Source: Flavobacteriales bacterium
Lineage (GTDB): Bacteria; Bacteroidota; Bacteroidia; Flavobacteriales_F; PHOS-HE28
Reading direction: 5' to 3'
Length of the DNA: 56,241 bases
NCBI GenBank assembly: GCA_016788295.1
Contig: JAEUSY010000007.1
Coordinates: 1 to 56,241 of the forward strand
This document shows, in pieces, positions 9,354 to 18,108 of the stretch; positions within the stretch are counted from its first letter, which is position 1; the number at the start of each line of letters is the position of its first letter. A program made the translations under genes and the position numbers. Under the pieces are notes generated by a model, which ran no database searches, had not been told where the DNA came from, and saw only the letters and a program-made list of their open reading frames with translations.

Positions 9354-9406
9354 GAGCGCAGGCCTGGGGCTTGGGCTGGGCGAAGCGCCATGAGTACATT
9401 GGCAGA

Positions 9407-10000
9407 ATGGAACCCAGCCCCGCCGAACTGGAAAAGATCTATTCGCAGTACACCGACGCCGAGCTGGTGCATATCGCCACACGATCGGCGCACCACCTGC
9501 GTCCCGAGGCATTGGCCGTGATCCGCGCCATGCTGCGTGCCCGCCAGGTGGACGAGGCCGTGTTCCAAGGCATCGATGCGGCCGTGCAACCCGTGGACGA
9601 GGCCCGCGTGCAGGAACAGGTGGCCCTGATCCGCTCACTGCCCTGCCCTGAATGCGGCAACCGCTCCGCCCCGCTGAACGCCGTGCTCGCCAGCCGCGCC
9701 ATCAGCTTTGTGGTGATGACCAGCTACGACCGCACGCCGTACATCGGTTGCGTTCCATGTCTGGAACGGCGCCGCACCAAAGCCACCTTGACCTCGGCAT
9801 TGGCCGGCTGGTGGGGCTTTCCATGGGGACCCGTTCGCACCATCCAAGCCTTGGTGCAGAACCAAGGCCAGAAGAGCGCACTACGTTCCAGCGCACCCAG
9901 TGACGTATTGGTGGCCTTCGTAGTGGAGAACACCGGCAAGATCGAGGCCTACAAGGGCCGTCCTCAGGAACTGGTGACGATGATCACGGCGCCGTTGTGA
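9407..10000 (+). CDS. Hypothetical protein with CPECG zinc-ribbon-like motif
   Basis: The 197-residue protein begins MEPSPAELEKIYSQYTDAEL, a helical segment ending near LRARQVDEAVF. Cysteines at CPECGN (about residues 82-87) and at CVPCLE (about 118-123) could form a four-Cys zinc site. A hydrophobic stretch with GWWGFPWG follows (about residues 135-145). No family was recognised with confidence. TACATTGG lies 4 nt before the chosen ATG and fits the promoter pattern seen elsewhere in the window. The gene sits between the two copies of a 32-bp repeat. Confidence 0.65.
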   Translation: MEPSPAELEKIYSQYTDAELVHIATRSAHHLRPEALAVIRAMLRARQVDEAVFQGIDAAVQPVDEARVQEQVALIRSLPCPECGNRSAPLNAVLASRAISFVVMTSYDRTPYIGCVPCLERRRTKATLTSALAGWWGFPWGPVRTIQALVQNQGQKSALRSSAPSDVLVAFVVENTGKIEAYKGRPQELVTMITAPL

Positions 10001-10034
10001 TGGCTGAACGGAGGGGAGCCTGAACAGAGCCCGA

Positions 10035-10066
10035 GGTGCAGGGTGCCCACCGTTCAGCGGGAGACC
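10035..10066 (+). repeat. 32-bp direct repeat, copy 2
   Basis: Second copy of the element at 9322-9353, 28 of 32 bases identical and in the same orientation, 34 nt after the stop of the intervening gene. Confidence 0.65.
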
Positions 10067-10086
10067 CTACACAGACTTGAGTGCGA

Positions 10087-10136
10087 TAGCCTCAGGCTAC
10101 CTTGTTGCAGTTCTTGTCAAGCATAGCCGCAGGCTA
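10087..10136. repeat. Two TAGCC-n3-GGCTA mini-hairpins
   Basis: TAGCCTCAGGCTA (10087-10099) and TAGCCGCAGGCTA (10124-10136) are two near-identical 5-bp stems just downstream of the transposase stop. They may be a second REP-like family or part of a terminator. Confidence 0.45.
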
Positions 10137-10144
10137 CGCCCAGA

Positions 10145-10753
10145 TCACCGGGCCGACGTCCGAGGCCTATTGAGCCAGTTGATGGGATTGTCGCGGATGT
10201 ATGCCGCAATGCGTTCATGTTCCGCAGCATTGCGGATGATACGGTCGTGATAGTTCCGTTGCCATACCGGCGCGCCTGGTGTGCCCCGCAACATGTTGAT
10301 GCGTTTGGTCACGGCCGATTTGAATGAACCGACAATGGCACCAATGGAACGTGTTTCAACGCCATTTGGGCGCCGTGCCCCGCGTAGTGTCGAGGCACCG
10401 CCTCGACCTGCCCCATTGTCTGCAACGGACCGAGGTGCCATGTAGGATAACCGCCCATCCATCGTCGCATCCTGCGGGTCATCATCACCCAGGATCACCA
10501 CGATCGCATGCACATGATCCGGCATGATCTGGAACGTATCCAAATGGACGTTCGGGAAATGGTCCGGGATGGCGTCCCAACATTCCTGGACGATCCACCC
10601 CTGTGCTGATAGATCGACGCGGGCACCCCTGGTATCGCCAACGACAATGCCGAACAGGTGCGAACGGTCGTGCGTATTGATCGTCAGGAAATACGCGCCG
10701 CACGCGGCGTAATTATACCCGCGCAACCGGGTGTATTTGCGGCGGCTGGGCAT
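10145..10753 (-). CDS. REP-associated tyrosine transposase (RAYT, Y1/HUH family)
   Basis: The 202-residue protein has the Y1-transposase layout. An N-terminal strand YFLTINTHDRSHLFG is followed by the HUH-type metal site MPDHVHAIVV (about residues 77-86). A low-complexity linker lies at about 100-130. Then come IGAIVGSFKSAVTKRIN and the C-terminal block WQRNYHDRIIRN, whose tyrosine is the expected nucleophile, and YIRDNPINW. RAYTs cleave single-stranded REP DNA. The start MPSRRKY at 10753 is preferred because the upstream extension would be encoded by a REP palindrome (10770-10796). A second REP copy lies in frame inside the gene at 10383-10408. Confidence 0.85.
   Translation of the reverse strand: MPSRRKYTRLRGYNYAACGAYFLTINTHDRSHLFGIVVGDTRGARVDLSAQGWIVQECWDAIPDHFPNVHLDTFQIMPDHVHAIVVILGDDDPQDATMDGRLSYMAPRSVADNGAGRGGASTLRGARRPNGVETRSIGAIVGSFKSAVTKRINMLRGTPGAPVWQRNYHDRIIRNAAEHERIAAYIRDNPINWLNRPRTSAR
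10383..10408 (-). repeat. REP palindrome inside the RAYT gene
   Basis: On the minus strand this reads GGTCGAGGCGGTGCCTCGAC followed by ACTACG, matching 25 of 26 bases of the copy at 10770-10795 in opposite genomic orientation. It encodes GRGGASTLRG in the linker between the two catalytic blocks and does not break the frame. Confidence 0.8.
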
Positions 10754-10769
10754 CAACCTGTTCTTCCAC

Positions 10770-10796
10770 GGTCGAGGCGGTGCCTCGACGCTACGG
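10770..10796 (+). repeat. REP palindrome upstream of the RAYT gene
   Basis: GTCGAGGC and GCCTCGAC form an 8-bp stem around GGT, followed by GCTACGG. It lies between the transposase start (10753) and the cphA stop (10801). Confidence 0.8.
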
Positions 10797-10800
10797 TGGA

Positions 10801-13464
10801 TCACCCCACCAATTCCTTGTTCCGGTTCGGGATATCCTCTTTGCTGAACGGAACCTGTTCATCCTGCTCCTTCAGCTTCATCACCAGCTCCAGGGCGTCG
10901 GGTACCACATCGCTGCACAGCACCACGAAGGCGCCTTTCGGCGCGGTGCCGATGGCATGGCGGATGGCCTCATCCTCCTTCTTCATGATCTTGAAGGGCT
11001 TCTTGGGGTCCACCTCGTGGATGCCCTTCACCAGCAGTGCGATGATCTCATCGTCGGTCTTGCCGCGCAGGTTGCGGTCCTGGCGGATGATGATCTCGTC
11101 GAACATGCGGGCGCTGAGCCTGCCGAGGTTCACGGTGTCCTCGTCGCGACGGTCGCCCACGCCGGCAATGACGCCGATCTTGGGGCTGTCCGGCACCTTG
11201 CTGAGGAAACGGCCCAGGGCCTCGAAGCCGTGCGGGTTGTGGGCGTAGTCCACCACCACCTGGAAATGCTTGAACTGGAACAGGTTGAGGCGACCGGGCG
11301 TTTGCGCTGGTGAGGGCACGAAGGTCATCAGGGCCTGGCGCAGCTCCTCGATCTTCACGCCCTGGGTATAGGCGGCCAGCACGGCGGGCAGCACGTTCTG
11401 GATGTTGAACACGGCCTTGCCGCCGTAGGTGAGCGGCACGTTCACGGCCTTCTCGATGCGCAGCTTCCACTCGCCTTTGCTGATGGTGATGAAGCCGTTC
11501 TCGTAGATGGCCGCGAGACCACCGAGCTTGCAGTGCTGGCGGATGAGGCGGTTGTTCTCATCGAGGCTGAACAACGCGATCTTGCAATCGCACTGCTTGC
11601 GCATGGCCATCACCAGCTCATCATCGGCGTTGAGGATGGCGTATCCGTCCTTGCGCACGCTGCGCGGCACGGTGCTCTTCACGTGGGCCAGTTCCTCCAG
11701 TGTGTTGATGTCCTTCAACCCCAGGTGATCAGCGGCCACGTTGGTGCAGATGCCCACGTCGCAATGCTCGAAGCCAAGGCCGCTGCGCAACATGCCGCCG
11801 CGCGCGGTCTCCAGCACGGCCATGTCCACCAAGGGGTCCTTCAGCACGAATTGCGCGCTGGCCGGGCCGGTGCAATCGCCCTTCTGCAGCATGCGGTTCA
11901 TGATGTACACGCCGTCGCTGCACGTCATGCCCACCTTGTAGTTGACGCTGCGCATGATGTGCGCGGTGAGGCGCGTGGTGGTCGTTTTTCCGTTGGTGCC
12001 AGTGATGGCGATGATGGGGATACGGCTGGGTGTACCGGGCGGGAACAACATATCCACCACGGGTTCGGCCACGTTGCGCCCAATGCCATCGGTGGGCTCC
12101 AGGTGCATGCGGAAGCCTGGTGCGGCGTTCACCTCCAGCACCGCGCCACCGGTCTCGGTGAGCGGCTGCGTGATGTCGTCGGTCATGATGTCGATGCCGC
12201 AGATGTCAAGGTCGATGATGCGTGAGATGCGCTCGGCCATGAAGACGTTGTACGGGTGTACGACCTCGGTGACATCGGTGGCAGTACCGCCGGTGCTGAG
12301 GTTGGCGGTGGCCTTCAGGTACACCACTTCATCCTTTGGCGGCACGCTATCGGCGGTCATGCCACGGCGGGCGAGCAGCTTCTCGGTGTGGTCGTCGATG
12401 TCGATGCGCGTGAGGACCTTCTCATGGCCGTAGCCGCGACGCGGGTCCTTGTTCACTTCATCGGCCAGTTGGCGGATGGTGTGTACGCCATCACCGATCA
12501 CGCAGGCGGGCGTACGCTTGGCGCCCGCCACGAACTGGTGGTTGATCACGAGCAAACGGTGGTCGAGGCCCGTGATGTAGCGCTCCACGATCACGCTGCG
12601 GCTGATCTCCTTCGCCTTGGCCAGAGCGGGCACGGCCTCTTCCCAGGTCTTTATGCCGATGGTGGCGCCGCGACCATGGTTACCACCAATGGGCTTGATC
12701 ACGCAGGGGTAGCCCACCACTTCCAGCGCATCCTTCAGGCCTTCCTCGCTGCGCACCACGCGGCCCTTGGGCACGGGGATCTCGTAGCTCTCCAGCAATT
12801 GTTTGGTCTCCTCCTTGTCGCAGGCGATCTCCACGCCGATGTTGCTCGTCCGGCTGGTGATGGTGGCGCGGATGCGCTTCTGGTGGATACCATGGCCCAG
12901 CTGCACCAGGCTCTGACCGTTGAGGCGCAGGTAAGGAATGCCCCGGGCCACGGCTTCCTGCACAATACTGCCCGTGCTGGGGCCCAGGCGGCTGTCCTCG
13001 CGGAGCTCGCGCATCTGCTGGATATCGGCAGCGAGGTCGTACTCCTTCCCTTCGATCAACGCCTCGGCAATGCGCACGGCCGCCTTGGCCGCATAGAGGC
13101 CCACAGGCTCTTCGATGTAGCTGAACACCACGTTATACACACCATGCTCACCGGTGCTGCGCGTGCGGCCGAATCCGGTCTCCATGCCCGCAAGCGTCTG
13201 GATCTCCAGCGCGATGTGCTCGATCACATGGCCCATCCAGGTGCCGCGCTTGATGCGTTCCCAGAACCCGCCCTCGTGCTCTTCGCTACAACGGTGGCTG
13301 TACGTACTGGGCAATAGCGTTGTTATGCGCTCGTAGAATCCGGGGATCTTGTCCGTGGGCCGTTGCTCCAGCTCGCCGATATCGAGCCGCATGATGATGA
13401 GGTGGTGACGACGAACGGACCAGTGGTTGGGGCCACGCATGGCCTTGAGCTCGAGGATACGCAT
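10801..13464 (-). CDS. cphA: Cyanophycin synthetase
   Basis: CphA makes cyanophycin, a poly-aspartate backbone with arginine side chains, from Asp, Arg and ATP. The 887-residue protein has all three parts. An N-terminal domain starts MRILELKAMRGPNHWSVRRHHLIIMRLD. An ATP-grasp domain spans about residues 215-475 (CVIKPIGGNHGRGATIGI, VLEVNAAPGFRMH). A Mur-ligase-like domain follows, with P-loop ITGTNGKTTTT near residue 490 and DYAHNPHGFEALG near 740. The length is normal for the bacterial enzyme. It diverges from cphB across 220 bp. It could be a CphA1- or CphA2-type enzyme; domain order and length favour CphA1. Confidence 0.95.
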   Translation of the reverse strand: MRILELKAMRGPNHWSVRRHHLIIMRLDIGELEQRPTDKIPGFYERITTLLPSTYSHRCSEEHEGGFWERIKRGTWMGHVIEHIALEIQTLAGMETGFGRTRSTGEHGVYNVVFSYIEEPVGLYAAKAAVRIAEALIEGKEYDLAADIQQMRELREDSRLGPSTGSIVQEAVARGIPYLRLNGQSLVQLGHGIHQKRIRATITSRTSNIGVEIACDKEETKQLLESYEIPVPKGRVVRSEEGLKDALEVVGYPCVIKPIGGNHGRGATIGIKTWEEAVPALAKAKEISRSVIVERYITGLDHRLLVINHQFVAGAKRTPACVIGDGVHTIRQLADEVNKDPRRGYGHEKVLTRIDIDDHTEKLLARRGMTADSVPPKDEVVYLKATANLSTGGTATDVTEVVHPYNVFMAERISRIIDLDICGIDIMTDDITQPLTETGGAVLEVNAAPGFRMHLEPTDGIGRNVAEPVVDMLFPPGTPSRIPIIAITGTNGKTTTTRLTAHIMRSVNYKVGMTCSDGVYIMNRMLQKGDCTGPASAQFVLKDPLVDMAVLETARGGMLRSGLGFEHCDVGICTNVAADHLGLKDINTLEELAHVKSTVPRSVRKDGYAILNADDELVMAMRKQCDCKIALFSLDENNRLIRQHCKLGGLAAIYENGFITISKGEWKLRIEKAVNVPLTYGGKAVFNIQNVLPAVLAAYTQGVKIEELRQALMTFVPSPAQTPGRLNLFQFKHFQVVVDYAHNPHGFEALGRFLSKVPDSPKIGVIAGVGDRRDEDTVNLGRLSARMFDEIIIRQDRNLRGKTDDEIIALLVKGIHEVDPKKPFKIMKKEDEAIRHAIGTAPKGAFVVLCSDVVPDALELVMKLKEQDEQVPFSKEDIPNRNKELVG

Positions 13465-13598
13465 GGGAAGGACCGAAGAGTATCGGTGATGTGTTGATGG
13501 TGAATGGAACGAAGGGTGGTAAGCCGAGGGGGAAGATAGGCGACATCCTTCTGTTCATCAAAACTTCACCCGGGCATAACGGTGCGGGGCCGGTCCGC

Positions 13599-13606
13599 TA
13601 CTTTCG
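13599..13606 (+). promoter_or_regulatory. -7 promoter box TACTTTCG in the cphA-cphB intergenic region
   Basis: Matches TAnnTTCG, 78 nt before the cphB ATG at 13685. The 220-bp spacer (13465-13684) must also contain the cphA promoter, which I could not place. Confidence 0.45.
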
Positions 13607-13684
13607 CGCTGTTCGTGCCGATGCCCTGCACCCTGATGTGTGCCTGGCCAGCGCGATCGGGGGGTGGGGGTTGAACCATCGCAC

Positions 13685-14554
13685 ATGACACCGAAAGGCA
13701 AGCTGATCGCCATTGGCGGCAACGAGGACAAAGGCAACACGCCCGAAGGTGGACACCACTCGAAGGTGTTCCACCACGGCTTCATTGAGGAGGGCATTCT
13801 GAAACGGGTGGTGGACGAGATCGGCGGGCCTTCAAAGCGCATCGCTGTGATCACCAGCGCCAGCAGCATCCCCGAAGAGGTGGGACAGAACTACATCGAG
13901 GCCTTCGGAAGGCTCGGTGCCACCAACATCGACATCCTCGACATCCGCGACCGGAGCGATGTGAAGCCCGACATGATCAAGCGACTTTCGCGCGCGGACG
14001 GCGTGATGATGAGCGGCGGCAACCAACTGCGCCTCACCACCATCTTCGGCGGCACGGCCTTCCTGCAACTGATGAAGCGCCGCTACCACGAGGAGGCGGG
14101 CTTTGTGATCGCCGGCACCAGCGCGGGCGCCATGTGCATGAGCAGCACCATGATCTACCAGGGCCACAGCGCCAGCGGCCTGATCAAGGGCGGTGTGAAG
14201 ATGACCACCGGTGCGGCCCTGATCCAGGACGTGATCGTTGACAGCCACTTCGTGGAGCGCGGACGTTTCAGCCGACTGACACAGGCCGTGGCAGCGAACC
14301 CGGCGGCCATTGGCATCGGCCTCGGCGAGGACACCGGCGTGGTGATCACCGACGGCGAACGACTGGAGACCATCGGCAGCGGCCAGGTGATGATCTTCGA
14401 TGGGCACGACATCACCTACAGCGACTTCGCCGATGTGGAGGAAGGACATCCCTTCAGCATCGAGGGCATGAAGGTGCACATCATCAGCAAAGGGCACAGC
14501 TACAGCGTGAAACAGCGCATGTTCACGGCCGTGAAGGTGCCGGTGAAGGCGTAG
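13685..14554 (+). CDS. cphB: Cyanophycinase
   Basis: CphB is a serine exopeptidase (peptidase family S51) that cuts cyanophycin into beta-Asp-Arg dipeptides. The 289-residue protein starts MTPKGKLIAIGGNEDKGN. It carries the nucleophile elbow AGTSAGAMCM with Ser about 146, the GGNQLRL segment about residue 115, and DSHFVERGRFSRL and GIGLGEDTGVVI further on, all characteristic of the family. It is divergent from cphA, the usual pairing. The possible extension upstream to 13640 adds no recognisable sequence. Confidence 0.95.
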   Translation: MTPKGKLIAIGGNEDKGNTPEGGHHSKVFHHGFIEEGILKRVVDEIGGPSKRIAVITSASSIPEEVGQNYIEAFGRLGATNIDILDIRDRSDVKPDMIKRLSRADGVMMSGGNQLRLTTIFGGTAFLQLMKRRYHEEAGFVIAGTSAGAMCMSSTMIYQGHSASGLIKGGVKMTTGAALIQDVIVDSHFVERGRFSRLTQAVAANPAAIGIGLGEDTGVVITDGERLETIGSGQVMIFDGHDITYSDFADVEEGHPFSIEGMKVHIISKGHSYSVKQRMFTAVKVPVKA

Positions 14555-14583
14555 GACCGCGTGTTCACGGCGAACGGACAGTG

Positions 14584-14602
14584 TTCGCGCTCCCTTCGCG
14601 AA
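14584..14602 (+). terminator. Possible hairpin after cphB
   Basis: TTCGCG and CGCGAA pair around CTCCCTT, 30 nt after the cphB stop. There is no T tract, so this is only a candidate. Confidence 0.3.
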
Positions 14603-14740
14603 TACAACTGATCTGTTCGATAAGCGAGAGCACAGGACATTACGTGTTTCGCTGCACCATCCGCATCCGTGCGAGGCGGCGATCGTGAAGAAAGTTTAAA
14701 GCCCTTGCCTTGGGCGCTTCGTGGCTGTTCCTTCGTGAAC

Positions 14741-15625
14741 ATGTCATTCGTAGGGTACCGCACGTTCATTTCGCTGGTGGCCTTGTCGCCATTGGTCACA
14801 CTGGCACAGGAACCGATCATTCCTACCCCTCAGCCACCCGACCTCGATAGCCTCTACATCTCGGAAGTGGAAGATGCGCAAGGCCCGGCCAAGTTGCTGC
14901 ACGCTGAACCGCTCTACATCGACCTCATCCGCGATCTGGGTGCCCGGCGTGGCGAGAAGGAATGGAACCTGGGCTTCGGCCTTACTGACAACCTGGGTTA
15001 TGATACCTACCAGTTCCTGGTGGAGTACGAGTGGGCGCCTATCGATCGACTGGGACTGGAAGTGGAAGTACCCGTGACCATTTTCGCCAACCAGCGTGAT
15101 GCGCGGGAAGTGGTCCGCCCCAATGATCGGGTGGAGAGCCTGAAGACCGCCATCCAATGGACCTTCCTGGTCTCGGAAAAGGCCAAGACCTCACTGGCCA
15201 TCGGCTACATCAACGAAATGCTGTTCCCCGACCTCGGTTCATCGGACCCCATGGTCACGGGCAACATCTTCAATCCGTTCCTCGTAGCTGCCAAGCGTTG
15301 GGGCGACAACTTCCATACACTGCTCTACACCGGGCCGCATTTGGAATACGCACTGAGCAACGGACATCTGCACCACCGATACGATGCGAACACCAGTTTC
15401 CACTACATGATCCCGAACACACGTAACTTCGTTGGTGTGGAGATGAACGCTTCCATCACTGCATCGGACTTCGACATGACCATGCGGCCACAGATGCGGC
15501 TGGGGATCGCCGAGAACTTCCTGGTCGGGATCGTTACCGGCATTCCGCTGGACCGCGAGAACGAACGGTTCAGTATGTTCACCCGGCTGATCTGGGAGCC
15601 CAAGCACCACAAGAAGCACCCATAG
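14741..15625 (+). CDS. Outer-membrane beta-barrel-like protein of the HAEPLYIDL family
   Basis: The 294-residue protein starts with a signal peptide (MSFVGYRTFISLVALSPLVTLAQ). It carries the conserved block LLHAEPLYIDLIRDLGARRGEKEWNLGFGL, which is characteristic of a Bacteroidota family of unknown function. Alternating hydrophobic strands fill the rest (YQFLVEYEWAPIDRLGLEVEVPV, TSLAIGYINEMLF), as expected for a small barrel. The start is chosen at the signal peptide. TTCCTTCG lies 5 nt upstream and resembles a -7 box. Function unknown. Confidence 0.75.
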   Translation: MSFVGYRTFISLVALSPLVTLAQEPIIPTPQPPDLDSLYISEVEDAQGPAKLLHAEPLYIDLIRDLGARRGEKEWNLGFGLTDNLGYDTYQFLVEYEWAPIDRLGLEVEVPVTIFANQRDAREVVRPNDRVESLKTAIQWTFLVSEKAKTSLAIGYINEMLFPDLGSSDPMVTGNIFNPFLVAAKRWGDNFHTLLYTGPHLEYALSNGHLHHRYDANTSFHYMIPNTRNFVGVEMNASITASDFDMTMRPQMRLGIAENFLVGIVTGIPLDRENERFSMFTRLIWEPKHHKKHP

Positions 15626-15650
15626 GCCCGCAAGGACCTCGCCCCGTATC

Positions 15651-16115
15651 ATGGACCGCCGCCACTTCGAGCTTGATCGCGGATACCTCAACGTGGATGA
15701 GGATGCGCTGTACTTCACGCGCTCGGGCAATTGGCAGGAAGCCTTGGGCACGAAGGAGCATAGCGGACGGTTCTCGCCCCGCCGCGCGATAAATTCCTTG
15801 TTCGGCATTTTGTTGGTCTTCTCTCGGGCCTTCTTCGATGTGCTCCACATGCCCACTCGAGGACCCGAAGGCTTCCTGCTCAGTTTCGGGCTGGCTGGGC
15901 TCGGCCTGTTGGTCCTTTACCATGCACTTCGTCACGACCTCGCTCCCAACTTTCGCATTCCATGGAGCAAATTGATCTCCATCGAACAAACCGAAAAGAC
16001 AGCAGCTCTTCGGTGGCTGGATGGCGATGGAAGAGAACGTGAACGAACCATGCGGATGCCCGCTGAAGCTTTCGGTATTGTTCATGCCATGCTCCGGTCC
16101 AGAGCAGGGTCTTGA
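15651..16115 (+). CDS. Hypothetical membrane protein
   Basis: The 154-residue protein has a polar N-terminus, two hydrophobic segments (FGILLVFSRAFFDVLHM; FLLSFGLAGLGLLVLYHAL) at about residues 50-95, and a C-terminal beta-rich tail (WSKLISIEQTEKTAALRWLDGDGRERE) that looks like a PH-like membrane protein domain. It starts 25 nt after the preceding gene, so the two are probably cotranscribed. No family was recognised. Confidence 0.6.
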   Translation: MDRRHFELDRGYLNVDEDALYFTRSGNWQEALGTKEHSGRFSPRRAINSLFGILLVFSRAFFDVLHMPTRGPEGFLLSFGLAGLGLLVLYHALRHDLAPNFRIPWSKLISIEQTEKTAALRWLDGDGRERERTMRMPAEAFGIVHAMLRSRAGS

Positions 16116-16162
16116 TCGACCCGGGTGCTAACTTGGCCTGGACCAACCCAGCCCCTGTCCCA

Positions 16163-16924
16163 ATGGCGAGCTCTTCCGATACCAACTGCCTGAATTGCGG
16201 TGCTGGCCTGCGCGATCAATACTGCTCACACTGCGGTCAATCAGCTCAGGTACCGAAATTCACCTGGCGCTATGTGTTCCAAGAGCTTCCCGTAAGCCTT
16301 TTCGCCTGGGACAAGGGATTCCTGTACACGGCCAAACAACTGTTCACCCGGCCGGGAAAGACGATCGCCGGGTACATCGCTGGTGAACGCATCAGGCATT
16401 TCAGGCCCTTGCCGCTGCTGGCGTTCTGCGCCGGAACATTGGGTATACTCGGCCTAAACTTCGGACTGTCGACGAGCATTACCGATACACCTGAGCTCCA
16501 GCAGAGCATGAAAGTCGTGATGGATTGGATCAACGCACATTATGTGTGGCTGGAACTGGCGTTGTTGCCCATCATGTCGTTGAGCACATGGCTATGGTTC
16601 CGCAAACAGGGCTACAATCTGGTCGAACACCTCATCATCAATTGCTTCCTCGCCAGCCAGCGGCTGATGCTGAACATCGTGCTCTTCCCGGTGCTCGCTT
16701 TTTCCCCTGGTAAGGAATTGGTGATGGGGACCGGAATGCTCATCAATGCGGCTTCGTTCGGCCTCTTCCTATGGGCATTCGTGCAGCTCTTCGGCCAGAA
16801 GAACGTTGCCTCCACAGCGCTACGCACCATTGTGGCCTACGCCATGGCGTTCATTCTGCTCGGACTTCTTGGTGGTGCCGTGGGCAGCTATCTCGCATTG
16901 ACAGATCGGCTGAACCTGGGATAA
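16163..16924 (+). CDS. DUF3667 membrane protein
   Basis: The 253-residue protein opens with the double zinc-ribbon signature CLNCGAGLRDQYCSHCGQ (about residues 8-25). FTWRYVFQEL and LFTRPGKTIAGYIAGERIRHFRPL follow, the hallmark of DUF3667. About five membrane helices come after that. TAACTTGG at 16129-16136 is a possible promoter box. ATG 16163 is chosen because the upstream TTG start adds unconserved sequence. Function unknown; the family is common in Bacteroidota. Confidence 0.82.
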   Translation: MASSSDTNCLNCGAGLRDQYCSHCGQSAQVPKFTWRYVFQELPVSLFAWDKGFLYTAKQLFTRPGKTIAGYIAGERIRHFRPLPLLAFCAGTLGILGLNFGLSTSITDTPELQQSMKVVMDWINAHYVWLELALLPIMSLSTWLWFRKQGYNLVEHLIINCFLASQRLMLNIVLFPVLAFSPGKELVMGTGMLINAASFGLFLWAFVQLFGQKNVASTALRTIVAYAMAFILLGLLGGAVGSYLALTDRLNLG

Positions 16925-16972
16925 CGACTTGCGGAATGGGGTAGCGCGATCGCTTCCGACCTTTGTACCCGC

Positions 16973-17260
16973 ATGAACGCCCCATCCCCCATCATTTCCC
17001 GCTTCCGCACCATCGCCCGCGCCGAGGGCATCAGCTTCCTGGTGCTCCTCTTCATCGCCATGCCCTTGAAGTACATGGCCGACATGCCCCTTGCCGTGAA
17101 ATACGTGGGCTGGGCGCATGGAGTGCTCTTCGTGGGCTACTGGGTGGCGGCCGTGCCCCTCTTCACCAAGCTGAAGTGGGACGTGGAGCGCATCGTTGGC
17201 CTGGGCGCTGCGAGCGTGCTGCCCTTCGGCACCTTCGTAATGGAGCGCAAGTGGCTCTGA
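16973..17260 (+). CDS. DUF3817 membrane protein
   Basis: The 95-residue protein has the DUF3817 pattern: FRTIARAEGISFLVLLFIAMPLKYM, then VGWAHGVLFVGYW and a C-terminal FGTFVMERKWL. It has three membrane helices. GACCTTTG ends 7 nt before the ATG, so this may be a leaderless transcript. The biochemical role of the family is not established. Confidence 0.85.
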   Translation: MNAPSPIISRFRTIARAEGISFLVLLFIAMPLKYMADMPLAVKYVGWAHGVLFVGYWVAAVPLFTKLKWDVERIVGLGAASVLPFGTFVMERKWL

Positions 17261-17331
17261 AGTCTCGGTAGATTGACCTTCGTCACCTCGGCACATCCGG
17301 TGCTGGCCGTACCTTTCGGAAAAGCAAGGCC

Positions 17332-17703
17332 ATGAGCAACGAACGCAACTACGGCATCCTCGGTTTTCTGGCCGGTGCCGCCATCGGTGCGGCCGTGGGC
17401 ATATTGTTCGCCCCACGTTCCGGCAAGGAGACCCGCGAACGCATGGCCGGCAAGGCCAAGGATGCCAAGGACGACTTGGAGGACATGATCGACCAGGCCC
17501 GTACCGAGTGGGCGAAGACCAAGGGCAAAGTGGTGGACACCGCCACCATGACCAAGGAAGAGGTGAGCGACTTCGTGCGATTCCTCTTCGAGGAGGCCGA
17601 GGACCTAAAGGAGCGATTGGGCAAGGATGTGGCCGATAGCGCAGATGACGTGGCCGACCGCGCCCGTCGCACCGCCGACCATGTGCGCCACGGCGCCAAT
17701 TGA
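17332..17703 (+). CDS. YtxH domain protein
   Basis: The 123-residue protein has one glycine-rich membrane helix (GILGFLAGAAIGAAVGILFAP), then the YtxH signature RSGKETRERMAGKAKDAKDDLEDMIDQ and a long charged amphipathic helix. It is the first gene of a tight run (YtxH, holin-like, small protein, AI-2E exporter). The order resembles the enterobacterial yqjD-yqjE-yqjK group of small envelope stress proteins. The resemblance is by architecture, not proven homology. Confidence 0.85.
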   Translation: MSNERNYGILGFLAGAAIGAAVGILFAPRSGKETRERMAGKAKDAKDDLEDMIDQARTEWAKTKGKVVDTATMTKEEVSDFVRFLFEEAEDLKERLGKDVADSADDVADRARRTADHVRHGAN

Positions 17704-17709
17704 TCAGGC

Positions 17710-18108
17710 ATGACCGAGCGCGATCAACATCCGCCACCCGAGAACGAAGCGCCCGACCTGGGCGAGTTCCTGGGGTCCGTGGCGGCCGATGCACAGGGCT
17801 ATTTCGAGGCACGCAAGGCCTTGATCACCCTCGACCTCAGCGAACGGGGCGGCCGCATTGCCGCACGCGCGGTGTGGATCATCGTGGCCCTATTGCTGGT
17901 GGCTCTGGGCATCGGGCTGCTCGCCGCCGCCTTGGGACTTTACCTCGGCCGTGTGCTGCACGACAACGTGCTGGGCTTCCTGGCCGCGGGTGGCGTGCTC
18001 TTCGCCACTACCGGACTGTTCTACCTCCTGTGGCGCTGGGTGCTGCGCGAACGCATCATCCTCGCCGTGATTAATGCCGCACATGCCAAGCCGGAACACC
18101 TTCCCTGA
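17710..18108 (+). CDS. Phage-holin-like (YqjE-type) membrane protein
   Basis: The 132-residue protein has a polar N-terminus with GEFLGSVAADAQGYFEARKALITLDLSERGGRIAARA. Two long membrane helices follow (WIIVALLLVALGIGLLAAALGLYL; FLAAGGVLFATTGLFYLLW). This is the layout of the Holin_X/YqjE family. It starts 6 nt after the YtxH gene and overlaps the next gene, so it belongs to the same operon. It is probably not a lytic holin. Confidence 0.75.
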   Translation: MTERDQHPPPENEAPDLGEFLGSVAADAQGYFEARKALITLDLSERGGRIAARAVWIIVALLLVALGIGLLAAALGLYLGRVLHDNVLGFLAAGGVLFATTGLFYLLWRWVLRERIILAVINAAHAKPEHLP

